From the NCBI GenBank assembly GCA_003971905.1, contig RSEE01000003.1, positions 1,054,001-1,118,000 on the forward strand: a stretch of 64,000 nt of DNA. Direction: 5' to 3'. Shown one piece after another: positions 34,801 to 44,027 of the stretch (position 1 is its first letter; every line of letters begins with the position of its first letter). Both the position numbers and the translations under genes were made by a program. Origin of the DNA: Moniliella sp. 'wahieum'. Lineage: Eukaryota > Basidiomycota > Moniliellomycetes > Moniliellales > Moniliellaceae. The notes beneath the pieces were generated by a model. That model did no database searches. It was given only the letters and a program-made list of their open reading frames with translations, and was not told where the DNA came from.

Positions 34801-36299
34801 CTGCTGAAGTTGTACGGCATGCGCAAGATTGTCCAGATACTTGTCCGTCTGGCCCAAGAGATGAGCAATGCGGGTATCCTTGGCCGTGTCAATCAATTTG
34901 AGGTACGCCTCCTCATCATCAGCCCGGAGGGCTTGAAGACGTTCCTTGGCAATCTTCTCGATCCGTTTGGCCTCCTCCCGCTCCGCGTCACTATGGAGCT
35001 TGAGCAGACTGCGTGTCAAGCGCGTGTTGGCTAACTGAGCACTGCGATGCGCAGACAAGAGGCTGCTGCCGTGCTGGGTGATGGTGGAGAGGTAAGTGGT
35101 GTGTTTTTTTTTGCCTTCTTTTCGTCCTCGGCACGTTGCTTGCGCTCGAGCGATTCAGTCATTCGAGCCTCGCGCAGGGTCTGTTTGCGGAACTTGCGGA
35201 AGGCCGAACGGTCATTGACCAAGGTCGCCGCTTGATCCATGCTCTGCGCCACTTGTTCTCTCAGCTCCCGCTGCTTGGGCAAGAGCTGGAGCGACTTGAG
35301 CTCGATCAGGCGCGCAGCTTGGAACTTGCTAACGCATGTGCCGAACCATCTGCTGTTCCCCCGCCGTCACCCGCTTCCCGCTGCCACGGGAGTGAAGGAC
35401 GAAGAAGAAGAAGAGCCACTGGTGATGATGGAAGGCAGCGCCTCCAATTCGGCAATCCTTCTTTCGATCCGCGCCGCTACACATGCGTCTCGCTCTTGAA
35501 GTAGCAGCGCCGGATCTACCCCGGCCGGGAGCATGGTGGGCGTGATGAGAGCAGTATGGACCATGTTCTCAAACAGGGCGTTGTGGGGCGGGGGGAGGGT
35601 AGGGGTGGAGAGGTACGTGAACGGATAGGTGCGAGGATCGGAAGGGTAAGCCGCGTCGGGTGGTGCACCCACACGCGTGAGGATGGACGCATCCACCTGT
35701 TTCGGCTTGCCGTCTTCGCCCAGAGGAAGAAGCGAGATATCCTGTGTCTGGATGGCGTGGGCCAGCCGAGCGGCCAAATGCGACTCGGCCGCCACTTCGG
35801 CCACCTTGCCCCGGCACCAAGGCGGGACAGATCAGGCAACTGGGCCGTCAGCTTGGCCAGCGCCGCAGTGGGCGCAGTCATGGCGTTCTGGACCTGGGTC
35901 GGGAGGGGTACGCCCCGAACAAGCAGCTTGTACGCCTGCAGCTGCGCTTGCACCATCCGCACTTGCTCCGGGGCGAGCAGATTGGGAAAGCCGCCGCTTT
36001 CAGCCGAGGCAGGGCGAGGTGCGATCGGGGGGCGGGGCAGCAGCCGAGGTGGCAGCGCCGTCTTGCGTCGAAAGCGCCTGCGCTGCAGAAGAAGCGTCGC
36101 GTGCACGGGCCTGTGCCATGTGGCGCAGAGTGAGGAGCGCGGTGCGCAAGGCGGTGCACTCGGGGCCAGCCGGATCGCCGGTGCGTTCGAGCTCGCGCAG
36201 GCGCTGGGGAAGACGCGGGCGGGGGTCAGACGGGGGGCACGGGCAGGAGGAGGAGGGGGGACGCACAGCTACCATGGTGCGGACCTGCTCGGGGTCCAT
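31890..36299 (-). CDS. SNF2/STH1 chromatin-remodelling ATPase
   Basis: The catalytic ATPase of a SWI/SNF- or RSC-type remodeller. ATG 36299 gives MDPEQVRTM, then an intron (36204-36272) and [15 protein letters not shown]. Domains in order: QLQ ([20 protein letters not shown]), HSA ([15 protein letters not shown] through [18 protein letters not shown]), DEXD ATPase ([39 protein letters not shown]), helicase C ([26 protein letters not shown]), SnAC-like acidic stretch, and a C-terminal bromodomain ([37 protein letters not shown]). This order is that of Snf2/Sth1/Brahma. Frame changes occur near 35100 (A9 run), 34690, 33590 and 32490. The exact C-terminus is uncertain between about 31870 and 31910. 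It is divergent from the next gene. Confidence 0.93.
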
Positions 36300-36731
36300 C
36301 GTGGGGCGCTGTGGACGGGGGGCGGAGGGGCGGGCGCAGGCGGGGGAGCAGACGGGGGAGCAGACAGGGGCGACGGGCGGGTGGAGGAGGTGGTGGCAGG
36401 ATGCGGGGGCTGAATGCCGGCGGGCGGGGCGCTGGCTGCGGCCATGGCGGGCGCACGATCGACACGGGCGCGGGCACTTACTTGGGCTTGGGCTGGCGCG
36501 GCGCGTGGCTGTCCAGCGTGCGCCCAGCAGCTCCGGTCTCTGGCCTCGCCGGGTGGTCGCCACCGTCCCGCGCAGCCCATCCGCTCGCAGCGCCTTCGCT
36601 GGCTTACGTCAGCGGCTGTCTTCCGCCCGCCTGTTCCGCCGCCCCTGCTGCAACATTGCATGCGCCGCTCGAGCCCCGAGCCCCCCGGAGACGCCGGCCA
36701 CGCCCCCCCCAGACGACGCACCGCCACCGCC

Positions 36732-38082
36732 ATGCCGCGCCCGCCCCTCGGCCTGGCCGGCCTTGTGCTGCTCAGCGTCGCCGCCAGCGCCCTCGTTTTC
36801 TCCGCCCCCTCAACGGGCCCTGGCAGGAGTCCGAGTTCATCGCCATGATGGGCCCCGTCCACATCCGCCGCTTCCTCGACCTGCCCCCCACGGCCGGCAC
36901 CTGGGCCTCCTTTGTCGGCCCGCTCGGCGCCCAGAGCCCTGTCCAGCGCACCTGGGACGCCGCCATGGACTTTTTCTGGTCCATTCTTGTTGTCTTTCGC
37001 AACATGTTCCGCACCCGTCTCGCACGCGGGGAGATGCTGTTGCTGACGGTGGCTGCTGCCCCCGTCGTGACGTCGATCTTTGTCGACGCACTGCGCGACA
37101 GCAGTGCCACGCTCGCCGCCGTCTTGGTCGGCACCCTGGTCCTCTCCCTGGGCCAAGTCATCACCATTGGCGCTGCACTGACCCTGTTCTACGTGCCGTA
37201 CTACGCGTGGCAGCGGGTGCGCCAAGTGCGCTCGGACCCGCAAGCCATCTATCCCTCGCCGCCGCCACCGTCGGTTTCGCTCCTGTGGCTCCGTCTCGTG
37301 CTTCTGGCCGTAGCCGGTATCACATTTAGTACCACCTTTATCAATGTGGCCCGCACAGAATGGGTGTGGACCAACATACTGTTCCAGTTCTACCCGCTTG
37401 CCTTCCTCCCCCTCGCACTCTGGCCTTGGCTTCGCACCCGCCTCGGCCCGGCCGGAGCCAAGGTGACCAACACCACCCCGACCGATGACGGCAGTGTGAT
37501 TGTGTTTGCGAACCGGCAGGCCGCCTCCTTGTACCAAGGCATTTCGCTCCTGTTGTTGGTAGGGTACTGGTTCAGTCTCGCGCTGTTGTACCCGGTTGCC
37601 AAACCCGTTCTGGCCTCCCTCTTCACAGGCTACCGGACGTACTGAACGCGCCGCTGCTCGTCGCGGACCCGCGCAGTTACCTCTCTCGTGTCCACACCCT
37701 TGTCAAGGACGGTGGCGTGGTCACGATGGCGAGTGGTTGCTGGCGTTTGACATTTTGGCATTGTCACGGCCCAGTACCTCCTGGTCCTCATCGATGCCTA
37801 CATCGACGACTGGCACCACTCGCTTCGGAACAAGGGACAACGGATCCACGCGCCTCGCTTTGTAGCGGAAGATGTACGTCCGGCACCCCTCCCCTGCCTC
37901 TAAGCTCAGCACCAGAGGCTCAACGAAGTACTAACCCCTGTGTCGATTAGCTGTTGGTGGGACTACCGGCCATCGCTCTGCTCGGCCCGGGCGTGGCCTA
38001 CGCGCGCTACCTCCAGCGCAGGGAAACCGAGGCGGAGAAGGCACGCTTCCAACTCCTCTCGGGCGCAAGTAAGGAAGAATAA
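36732..38082 (+). CDS. Unidentified multi-span membrane protein
   Basis: I do not recognise the family. The ATG at 36732 starts with a hydrophobic signal or first span (GLAGLVLLSVAASALVFSAP), then WQESEFIAMMGPVHIRRFLD. Further spans are MLLLTVAAAPVVTSIFVDAL, VLVGTLVLSLGQVITIGAAL, LWLRLVLLAVAGITFSTTF, the segment around FYPLAFLPLALWPWL, and GISLLLLVGYWFSLALLYPV. The frame shifts near 37635, and homologous-looking sequence continues with LPDVLNAPLLVADPRSYLSR, YLLVLIDAYIDDWHHSLRN and, after an intron at 37874-37950 (branch CTAAC), LLVGLPAIALLGPGVAYARY and a charged tail to 38082. About 420 residues with 8 or so spans. Confidence 0.65.
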
Positions 38083-38379
38083 AAAAAGCAAGCGCATCCC
38101 CCGCATCACGGTACTAACCCTCTCCCGGCTACATCGACGCATACTGAAGGCTCATGGCTCATGCATCGTGTCGCCCCCTTGCTAAATTACGAACTCAATT
38201 CAAACAGTCCGCGCACCCCTCGTAGGGCACCGAGGGACATGTAGCATCCTGTGGTCCAGGCAGGAATCCCGCCCAAGTCAGTCTGATGGACTGTAAGTGG
38301 ATAGTGTGCAAGGCACTGAACTAGAGCAGCGCAGCCGAGTGCAATTTGTAGATGGATGAAAGGTGCGTGCATAAGCAAA

Positions 38380-39829
38380 CACGCAAACGAATGAAACTAG
38401 GACATGGGGGGACGTGGGACACTGGGTGGGGGACAATCCAGTGGACTTGTATTGTTGCGGTCGAGGGGGAGGTGGGGGGGCGACGGAAGTTTCCCTTGCA
38501 AATCAACGGTACCTTGAGGGAAGCGCGCGTCGCGCATACTCTCCCAGCTGGGAGTGGAGCGGTGTGATTCAATGCGGGTGTCTGCTCTGTCAGGCAGCAC
38601 GGACGCGGGTCGGTACCCAAGCACATGCTGCCTTTCGCATCCGTACGAATCGAGGGAGGGGGGCGAGGTCGGGCACGGGCTCGCGGACTTCGAAAGTCTT
38701 CAGGACGAAAGGTGGGTACGGTAAGTGGCATGGTAGAGATGGGCATGCCCTTGCTTTCGGATTCCGGCGGCGGCGAAGCGGCGCAGGGTCGGGTGAGTCG
38801 TACGGATCGTACGGATCGTACGGGTCACTGGAACGAGGCGTGTCGATGGAGGGAAGCGCGCCGTAGGGGACGGGGAGGGGTCAAGCTCAGGCCCAGCTTC
38901 GTCGACAGAGGTAGGGGTAGGGTGTGAGGAGTAATAGGAACCGGCGTGGTGCGAGTTGAATTGCTGCTGGTGCTGATCCGGTTGGGACGCGGGAGCTGCG
39001 TGGTTCGCGACTCAACCGAAACGGGCGAATCGGGTTCGTGGGACAGATGAGACTCGGTGCGAGGTACACAGGACGAGCCTTCGTCCTTGGATGCCAACTC
39101 AGTGTCCGCGCTAGAGAGCAGGCTGGTGGGACAAGGTCTGCCCCTGAAACGGCGAGTAGCTCATTGGCATACCAGAAAAGTGGGTCGCGGCACGGCCCCT
39201 CTTCTCCTGGCCTTCTTTCCTGGCATCCGCTGGATCCGGAAGGGTTTGATCCAATACAATGGTGGTACCGATTTGTCTGAAGTGCTCTGCGGTGTGCTGG
39301 ACAACTCCTCTTCCCCGTACCTGGAGACTGGAAGAAGGGAAAAAGGGGGTCGGAGGATGGATCCACCGAGTGGTCCCGATAGAAGGTGGCCCGACCAACG
39401 AAGGAAGGACAGGGGCAAGGAAGCTTGTCGAACCGGCGTTTTTTGGCCGACGGAAGAAGAACGCATGCGCTGATCCCTCTGGGGGGACAAGGTGGCACTG
39501 GTCCATTGTGCGAAAGATGACGCGTGTCATCGGGGGAAGATACCACAGAGGTCTGGGACCCTATTGTGCTTGCATGAGCCCGATTGATTAGATCCACGTT
39601 CTGGTACGATGGTGGCTCTGGGGCAACCACTATCCTCATAAGTCCTTGATTGCTGCTGCCTGTTCCTCTCCATCGTCCTCCAACGATCCGCGGTATGAAT
39701 GACGTGGCGACCCTGTCATCGAAGATGCGCGGGTACGCATGCCGGAATGCAAGGCCGGCCCCCTTCCTCCTCCATTTCCATGTTGGTGCTTTGCGCCTGA
39801 GAAGAAGACATTGGGGAAACGCCGTGGGG
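38380..39829 (-). CDS. Possible disordered coding region (peroxiredoxin tail?)
   Basis: On the minus strand several adjoining frames read like intrinsically disordered protein: SHLSHEPDSPVSVESRTTQL at about 39040, a DPYDPYDPYDSPDP stretch at 38800-38830, PLTVPTFRPEDFRSPRARAR at about 38700, and HTAEHFRQIGTTIVLDQTLP at about 39270. They lie directly downstream of the peroxiredoxin on the same strand. They may be its C-terminal tail or a separate gene. No domain is recognised and the frames are broken repeatedly. Confidence 0.35.
38798..38824. repeat. 9-base tandem repeat TCGTACGGA x3
   Basis: Three copies of TCGTACGGA, the last ending in G. The period is a multiple of three and reads as repeated Asp-Pro-Tyr on the minus strand, which supports a coding origin. 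Confidence 0.8.
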
Positions 39830-40490
39830 TCAACCTCGGTACTGGCCGCATGCGCATCTACTCCTTTCTTCTGCTGGAGCGCCTTCTCCGATTCGAGCCT
39901 CGCAAGCCAGGACTTGGCATAACGCAAGTGACCGCGGTAGTTCATCACCCCTTCAGCACATCCACGGACCACGCCGTCAGAGTCAATGATGAAGGGACGC
40001 GTTCTTCATCAAAGCAAGTGAGATAGTAGCAGGGGGGGGTTAATAGCTGAAAGGCAAGAGACAAATGAAATGGGGATGAAGAGAGAAGGAGAAAGAGCGC
40101 GTACTGTTCACCATTCCGAACAAATGAGTGCCAACATCCATTCTTGGTGCACTGTGCGTTCAACGTCGGACAAAACGGGGTAGGTCAAGTTGTGCTGCTC
40201 GACAAATTTGCGTAGCCGGTCCGGTGAGTCTTGAGAGAGACCAATAATGGTAGGGCTCATTGAGGAAGCGGATGGAGCCTGCTCTTGAACAGAGCGAAAG
40301 GCACATGCTTCCTTGACGCAGAACGGGCTACCAGAGAGGGGGAAAATAAGAGACAGACGGACCGTGAGCTAGGTAGTCATACAGACGGTGCAACCGTCCT
40401 TCGTGGTCGGGCAAGATAAAGTCGGGAGCGAGCTGGCCAATGAGTTGGACAGACGGTGGTGCTGACGGGCAAGGAGACGAGGGTGGTCAT
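39830..40490 (-). CDS. Peroxiredoxin, PrxQ/BCP (Dot5) type
   Basis: A thiol peroxidase of the PrxQ/BCP class, to which yeast nuclear Dot5 belongs. From ATG 40490: MTTLVSLPVS, then QLIGQLAPDFILPDHEGRLH, RLYDYLAHGPSV, and the active site GSPFCVKEACAFRS. The peroxidatic Cys and resolving Cys are five positions apart, as in BCP. Next come TIIGLSQDSPDRLRKFVEQH and NLTYPVLSDVERTVH, DVGTHLFGMVN, an intron at about 40020-40105, and ERVPFIIDSDGVVRGCAEG, NYRGHLRYAKSWLARLESEK. Frame changes sit at C runs (near 40335 C5 for C4, near 40007 C3 for C4) and around 40440. The domain is not visible in any single long open frame, so automated calling may miss it. The true C-terminus is unclear. Confidence 0.8.
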
Positions 40491-40940
40491 TTTGATCGTC
40501 ACGCCGTTCTCCTTGAGCAGGGGGAATGTTTGATGCGCGCGCATGATGGGGTACGGTGTATGGGTGAACAGAATGGACGAGTTCACTCAGAGTGGCTGAG
40601 CGAGGTGGTAGTGGTGGTGGTAGACGCGAAACACCGGAAGAAGGTGGCGGCGCAAAAGGGTCACTGCGCCCAAATGTTCTCTTTTTGTCATATCTCCAGG
40701 TTGCACCTTTTTGCCCGCAACAGATGAGGAGTGATCTTCTGCCCTTTGCTGCCTTCAACGTGGGTCTAAAGAAGTATTGGGGCACGCAGGACCATGCAGG
40801 TACCGAGCGAACCATGCAGATGGTACTGCGGGACACGCGCACGATGCGCGCATCAGTATTCTTCAGTAGTACTACTGTTAGTCACTCCAGTCAGTCACCT
40901 AGCCGCCCTACTGTCACCACGGCAGGTACACTCGGGCATA

Positions 40941-40975
40941 TCACATGTGACTAGTGACTCGTGATTAGTGACTAT
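40941..40975. repeat. T(C/G)A-phased heptad array (5 units)
   Basis: TCA at 40941 and TGA at 40948, 40955, 40962 and 40969 are exactly 7 bases apart, while the tetramers are CATG, CTAG, CTCG, TTAG and CTAT. Only the triplet is conserved, so this is phased spacing and not simple copying of one unit. Confidence 0.8.
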
Positions 40976-42124
40976 GGACAGTGTGCATCAATCTGTGCTC
41001 ATATTTATACCCTGTCTTCCCTACGGCGAGCAACCGTTCACCCTGGGCTCAGGCCTCAGGCTGAGGGCACCGCCCATTAATCATTCGGCTGCCGGTCAGC
41101 GCTCTCAGCGTGTCAGCCTCAGCTCAGCCTCAGCGCTTACCTTTTCATTTGGATACAGCAGGAAGCTTGAAGGCATTGAGGCCTGAAGCCTAGAGGTAGA
41201 GTCGATGAGCCGATTCCATGATGGATGCGACGTGGGAGCATGGAAAAATCTGCTATTCGGCTGTCAAACTTGCTGGATATCATGTCACACCCCTGGCCAT
41301 ATCCTCTGCCAGGAAAATCTGAGTATTGGCTTAACTGACTGCTGTAACTCGTGTACTGAATCCTCTTTGGACTGTACTGATGAGCGTAAGCAAGGGTGTG
41401 GTACTGTCGTCACATGTCACCGAAGCTGGAAGTGGTCTGTGTGCTCCTGTTGTGATACCAACGATAGCCAAGAACCAATCGAACGCCCCTTCCATCGTCT
41501 GTGCCTATACAAAACACGTATCCAGTAGTCAGGAATCCATCACACATTTCCACCCGGTCGCCCCCGTTTTGTTCCGTTGTCATCCCCTGTGGACTGGGTG
41601 CGTGGGCACGCTCTAGATGGTAAGTGTTGGGATTTGCACGCTACTGTGGCGTGCGCCATGCAGATAGCTGGTTTTATATATAGGGACTACTCCGGGGCCG
41701 CGGGCCAACAAGAAGGATAGTGAATAGGGCTTTTATATAGACTGTCCACAAAACAACTTGTCTAGCTGTGCTGCGCGCGCACACCAACGATTATCCTCTG
41801 CTTCTCAGCGCCTGCATCCCACCTCTCATAATGCATAACTCATCGATCTCACCGGCGCAACTCAGATCACAGATCTCACCCCCGCTCGACTCTTCTCCCC
41901 ACTGTTCACAACTTCGCTCTGTCTCCTTTTTTGGCGACTGTAGTAAATATTATCGATCACCTCTTGTCACATGCATGGCACATGTAAGTCGCCTAGCCAC
42001 CGGACCGGCCACCGGCCACCCCTTTCTACCCCAGCATCTCTCACAGAGTGACTAATAGTGATCGCTGTGCGCCACACGATGAAACACATCTAGCACCACA
42101 AGGAGTCACTAGAGTAGCACAGCG

Positions 42125-42163
42125 TCACTATATTCACTCGCGTCAGGCCAATCACATTAATCA
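42125..42163. repeat. TCA-phased 9-base array (4 units)
   Basis: TCA begins at 42125, 42134, 42143, 42152 and 42161, exactly 9 bases apart, with different six-base fillers (CTATAT, CTCGCG, GGCCAA, CATTAA). Further TCA triplets follow at 42174, 42181 and 42189. Confidence 0.75.
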
Positions 42164-42623
42164 CTACTGGAACTCAGTACTCAGGTACTCACCCCACTAC
42201 CAGGAGGCACCAGGCAGTGTACTCCTGCTGAGAAGCACCCCCCGACCGAGAAGCACGAAAACTTATACTCACGCGACTCACGGCCGTCTCGCTATATCAC
42301 CGGTCTTTCTCCCAGGCAAGGCAGATCCTCAGATCTCCGAACATAACAAAGACACAGAGGCGGCGGAGTAGCAGAAGCTAAGTAGGTCCCAAAAGCACAG
42401 CGATTGCATTAGAAGAAAAGGCAGGTATAATATAAGGCGTAAGAAAGGGTGATGTGCCAGTATGTGCACACTAGATAGGGTGTGAGTTATGCTTACGTAT
42501 GTTATAGTGATGAGCAAGCAGTCGATGCAGTGACGACCCAATGCCTACTACACTGCCGACGCATAGTATGCCATGCAGTTTCGAAACCGTAATGTGCCTG
42601 TGACAACGGTGACCAGAGAGTAC

Positions 42624-42637
42624 TCAGTACTCAGTAT
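42624..42637. repeat. TCAGTAC heptads
   Basis: TCAGTAC at 42624 is followed directly by TCAGTAT, making AGTACT palindromes. Two TGA triplets 9 bases apart lie at 42601 and 42610. Confidence 0.6.
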
Positions 42638-43340
42638 CATACCCATCTTCGTCGCCGTGTGTCCAACTAGCAGAGAGAGAAGAGAGAGACAGGCTGTGGC
42701 GGCAATAACTAATCTCGGTCCACATGCAAGCCGTAAGCGCGTAAGCAGCCTCCCCACGCTGACCAACATAATGTACCGCTGTGGAAATCATGCATCATGA
42801 GAGAGGGTCTAAAATCTCTACCATCGATACACACTACTAGTACTGTACTGTAGCGGTGAACATCTCCGTCGTTTTCCATCGCTTTCATCATTTTTATCGA
42901 GTTCATCCATCGTTTGTACCAACAGTTTTTGTTAGGCGTGTCATGCGGCCGGGGTTTGCCTCACATTGCACTGACTACCCCAACGTCAAAAAACCGCGTA
43001 ACGGGCCTACTCCTAGTCTCGGTTGTGGGCATTGATGAGATCTGAGACCTGGGGTCTCCTGATCATGTGCCAGGTCCTCGAGGGAATATGCATTCGCACT
43101 GGTCCTGATGGTGGCCAAACTAAGCCAACCAGCAACGCCTACAGAGGAACATAGAGCACCCAGTCGCCACCAGGGGCTGGACTGTGGTTGGAGCAATAAG
43201 GAAAACGGGAGGACGAAAACGACGGAACTCCTTGTCTGAGGAGGACTGAAGGCCAAAAAACACACAAGCCACCCGCGGTGTGGCTCAACAGGTACGCTTC
43301 AAGCTTCACGAACAGCCTCGGCGTGCTGTCTACTACTATA

Positions 43341-43384
43341 GTCCTCTATCTCCTCTATCTCCTCTCTCTCCTCTCTCTCCTCTC
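43341..43384. repeat. CT-rich microsatellite
   Basis: A run of TCCTCTATC and TCCTCTC words. It reads as a Glu/Arg repeat on the other strand but lies in no recognised gene. Confidence 0.8.
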
Positions 43385-43459
43385 GGGGATGCCGAACGGT
43401 CCGTCTTGCCGACAGACTGTCATGGTGCCCGGGGCTGGTCCCCTGCCGGTCTCGCTGGA

Positions 43460-43515
43460 TGAAGCTTGAAGCTTGAAGCTTGAAGCTTGAAGCTTGAAGC
43501 TTGAAGCATGAAGGG
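43460..43515. repeat. TGAAGCT tandem heptamer (8 units)
   Basis: TGA recurs every 7 bases from 43460 to 43509. The first six units are perfect TGAAGCT; the last two diverge after TGAAG. This is the complement of the TCAAGCT array at 1695-1729, 42 kb away. Confidence 0.92.
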
Positions 43516-43830
43516 ACATATAGTAACCGGACTCCAGGTCTGGCAGCACCAGCAGCAGCGCAGTCCTCTTCTATATATGCAACGGGGTTCAACTCGCCCT
43601 TCCGTTCACGTGACATCATTGTGGCAGGAGCCTAGCTAGTGTCGTACATTGTGCTGTTAGTAGTCTGCCTTTCTTGGTCATGTACTCTTCTTCTCCCCCC
43701 ACCTTCCACTTCCCGCTACTCTGGCCTCACCCGGAGCCTGCAATCGATCTCACTTGTTATCTGGCGATTCCTCTTGCGTCTCTGATCTTTCGCTCGCATC
43801 GATACTTCGCCACAACCGGGTCAGGGGGTC

Positions 43831-43868
43831 TCACCATGCATCATGCATCATGCATCGTGCATCATGCG
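43831..43868. repeat. TCATGCA tandem heptamer
   Basis: TCATGCA at 43841 and 43848, TCGTGCA at 43855 and TCATGCG at 43862 follow a ten-base TCACCATGCA. ATGCAT palindromes arise at the junctions. A two-unit relative lies at about 47204-47222. Confidence 0.8.
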
Positions 43869-44027
43869 CCACGAATCGGTGAAACGACATGAGTGTCATT
43901 GACTCCATAAGTGGGGAAACATCAGAGGGAAGAACAAGGGTAGTAAACATCGAAAAAAACGGACCAACAAAGCCACCCCGGCCCAGAGACGAGACGAAAC
44001 GTCAGTACCAACTCTCCGCCTCTGGTC

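Larger units (their letters stand above)
40491..44027. other. 3.5 kb gene-free, repeat-rich spacer
   Basis: I find no conserved protein in either strand. Lower GC and many stops in all frames distinguish it from the flanks. It is rich in TCA/TGA-phased words (listed separately), GCCTCAGG words at 41045-41200, a CT microsatellite and an AAGCTT heptamer array. It separates the peroxiredoxin start (-) from the end of the PNS1-like gene (-). Confidence 0.55.

Noticed and set aside
36311-36731. First 140 codons of a 444-codon plus-strand open frame taken as the N-terminus of the membrane protein
   Set aside because: This part is antisense to the SNF2 start region and upstream of the ATG at 36732; the Gly/Arg-rich reading is a shadow of GC-rich DNA.
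43460-43868. CRISPR-like array
   Set aside because: Units are 7 bases and contiguous, with no spacers or direct repeats of CRISPR length, and the genome is eukaryotic.
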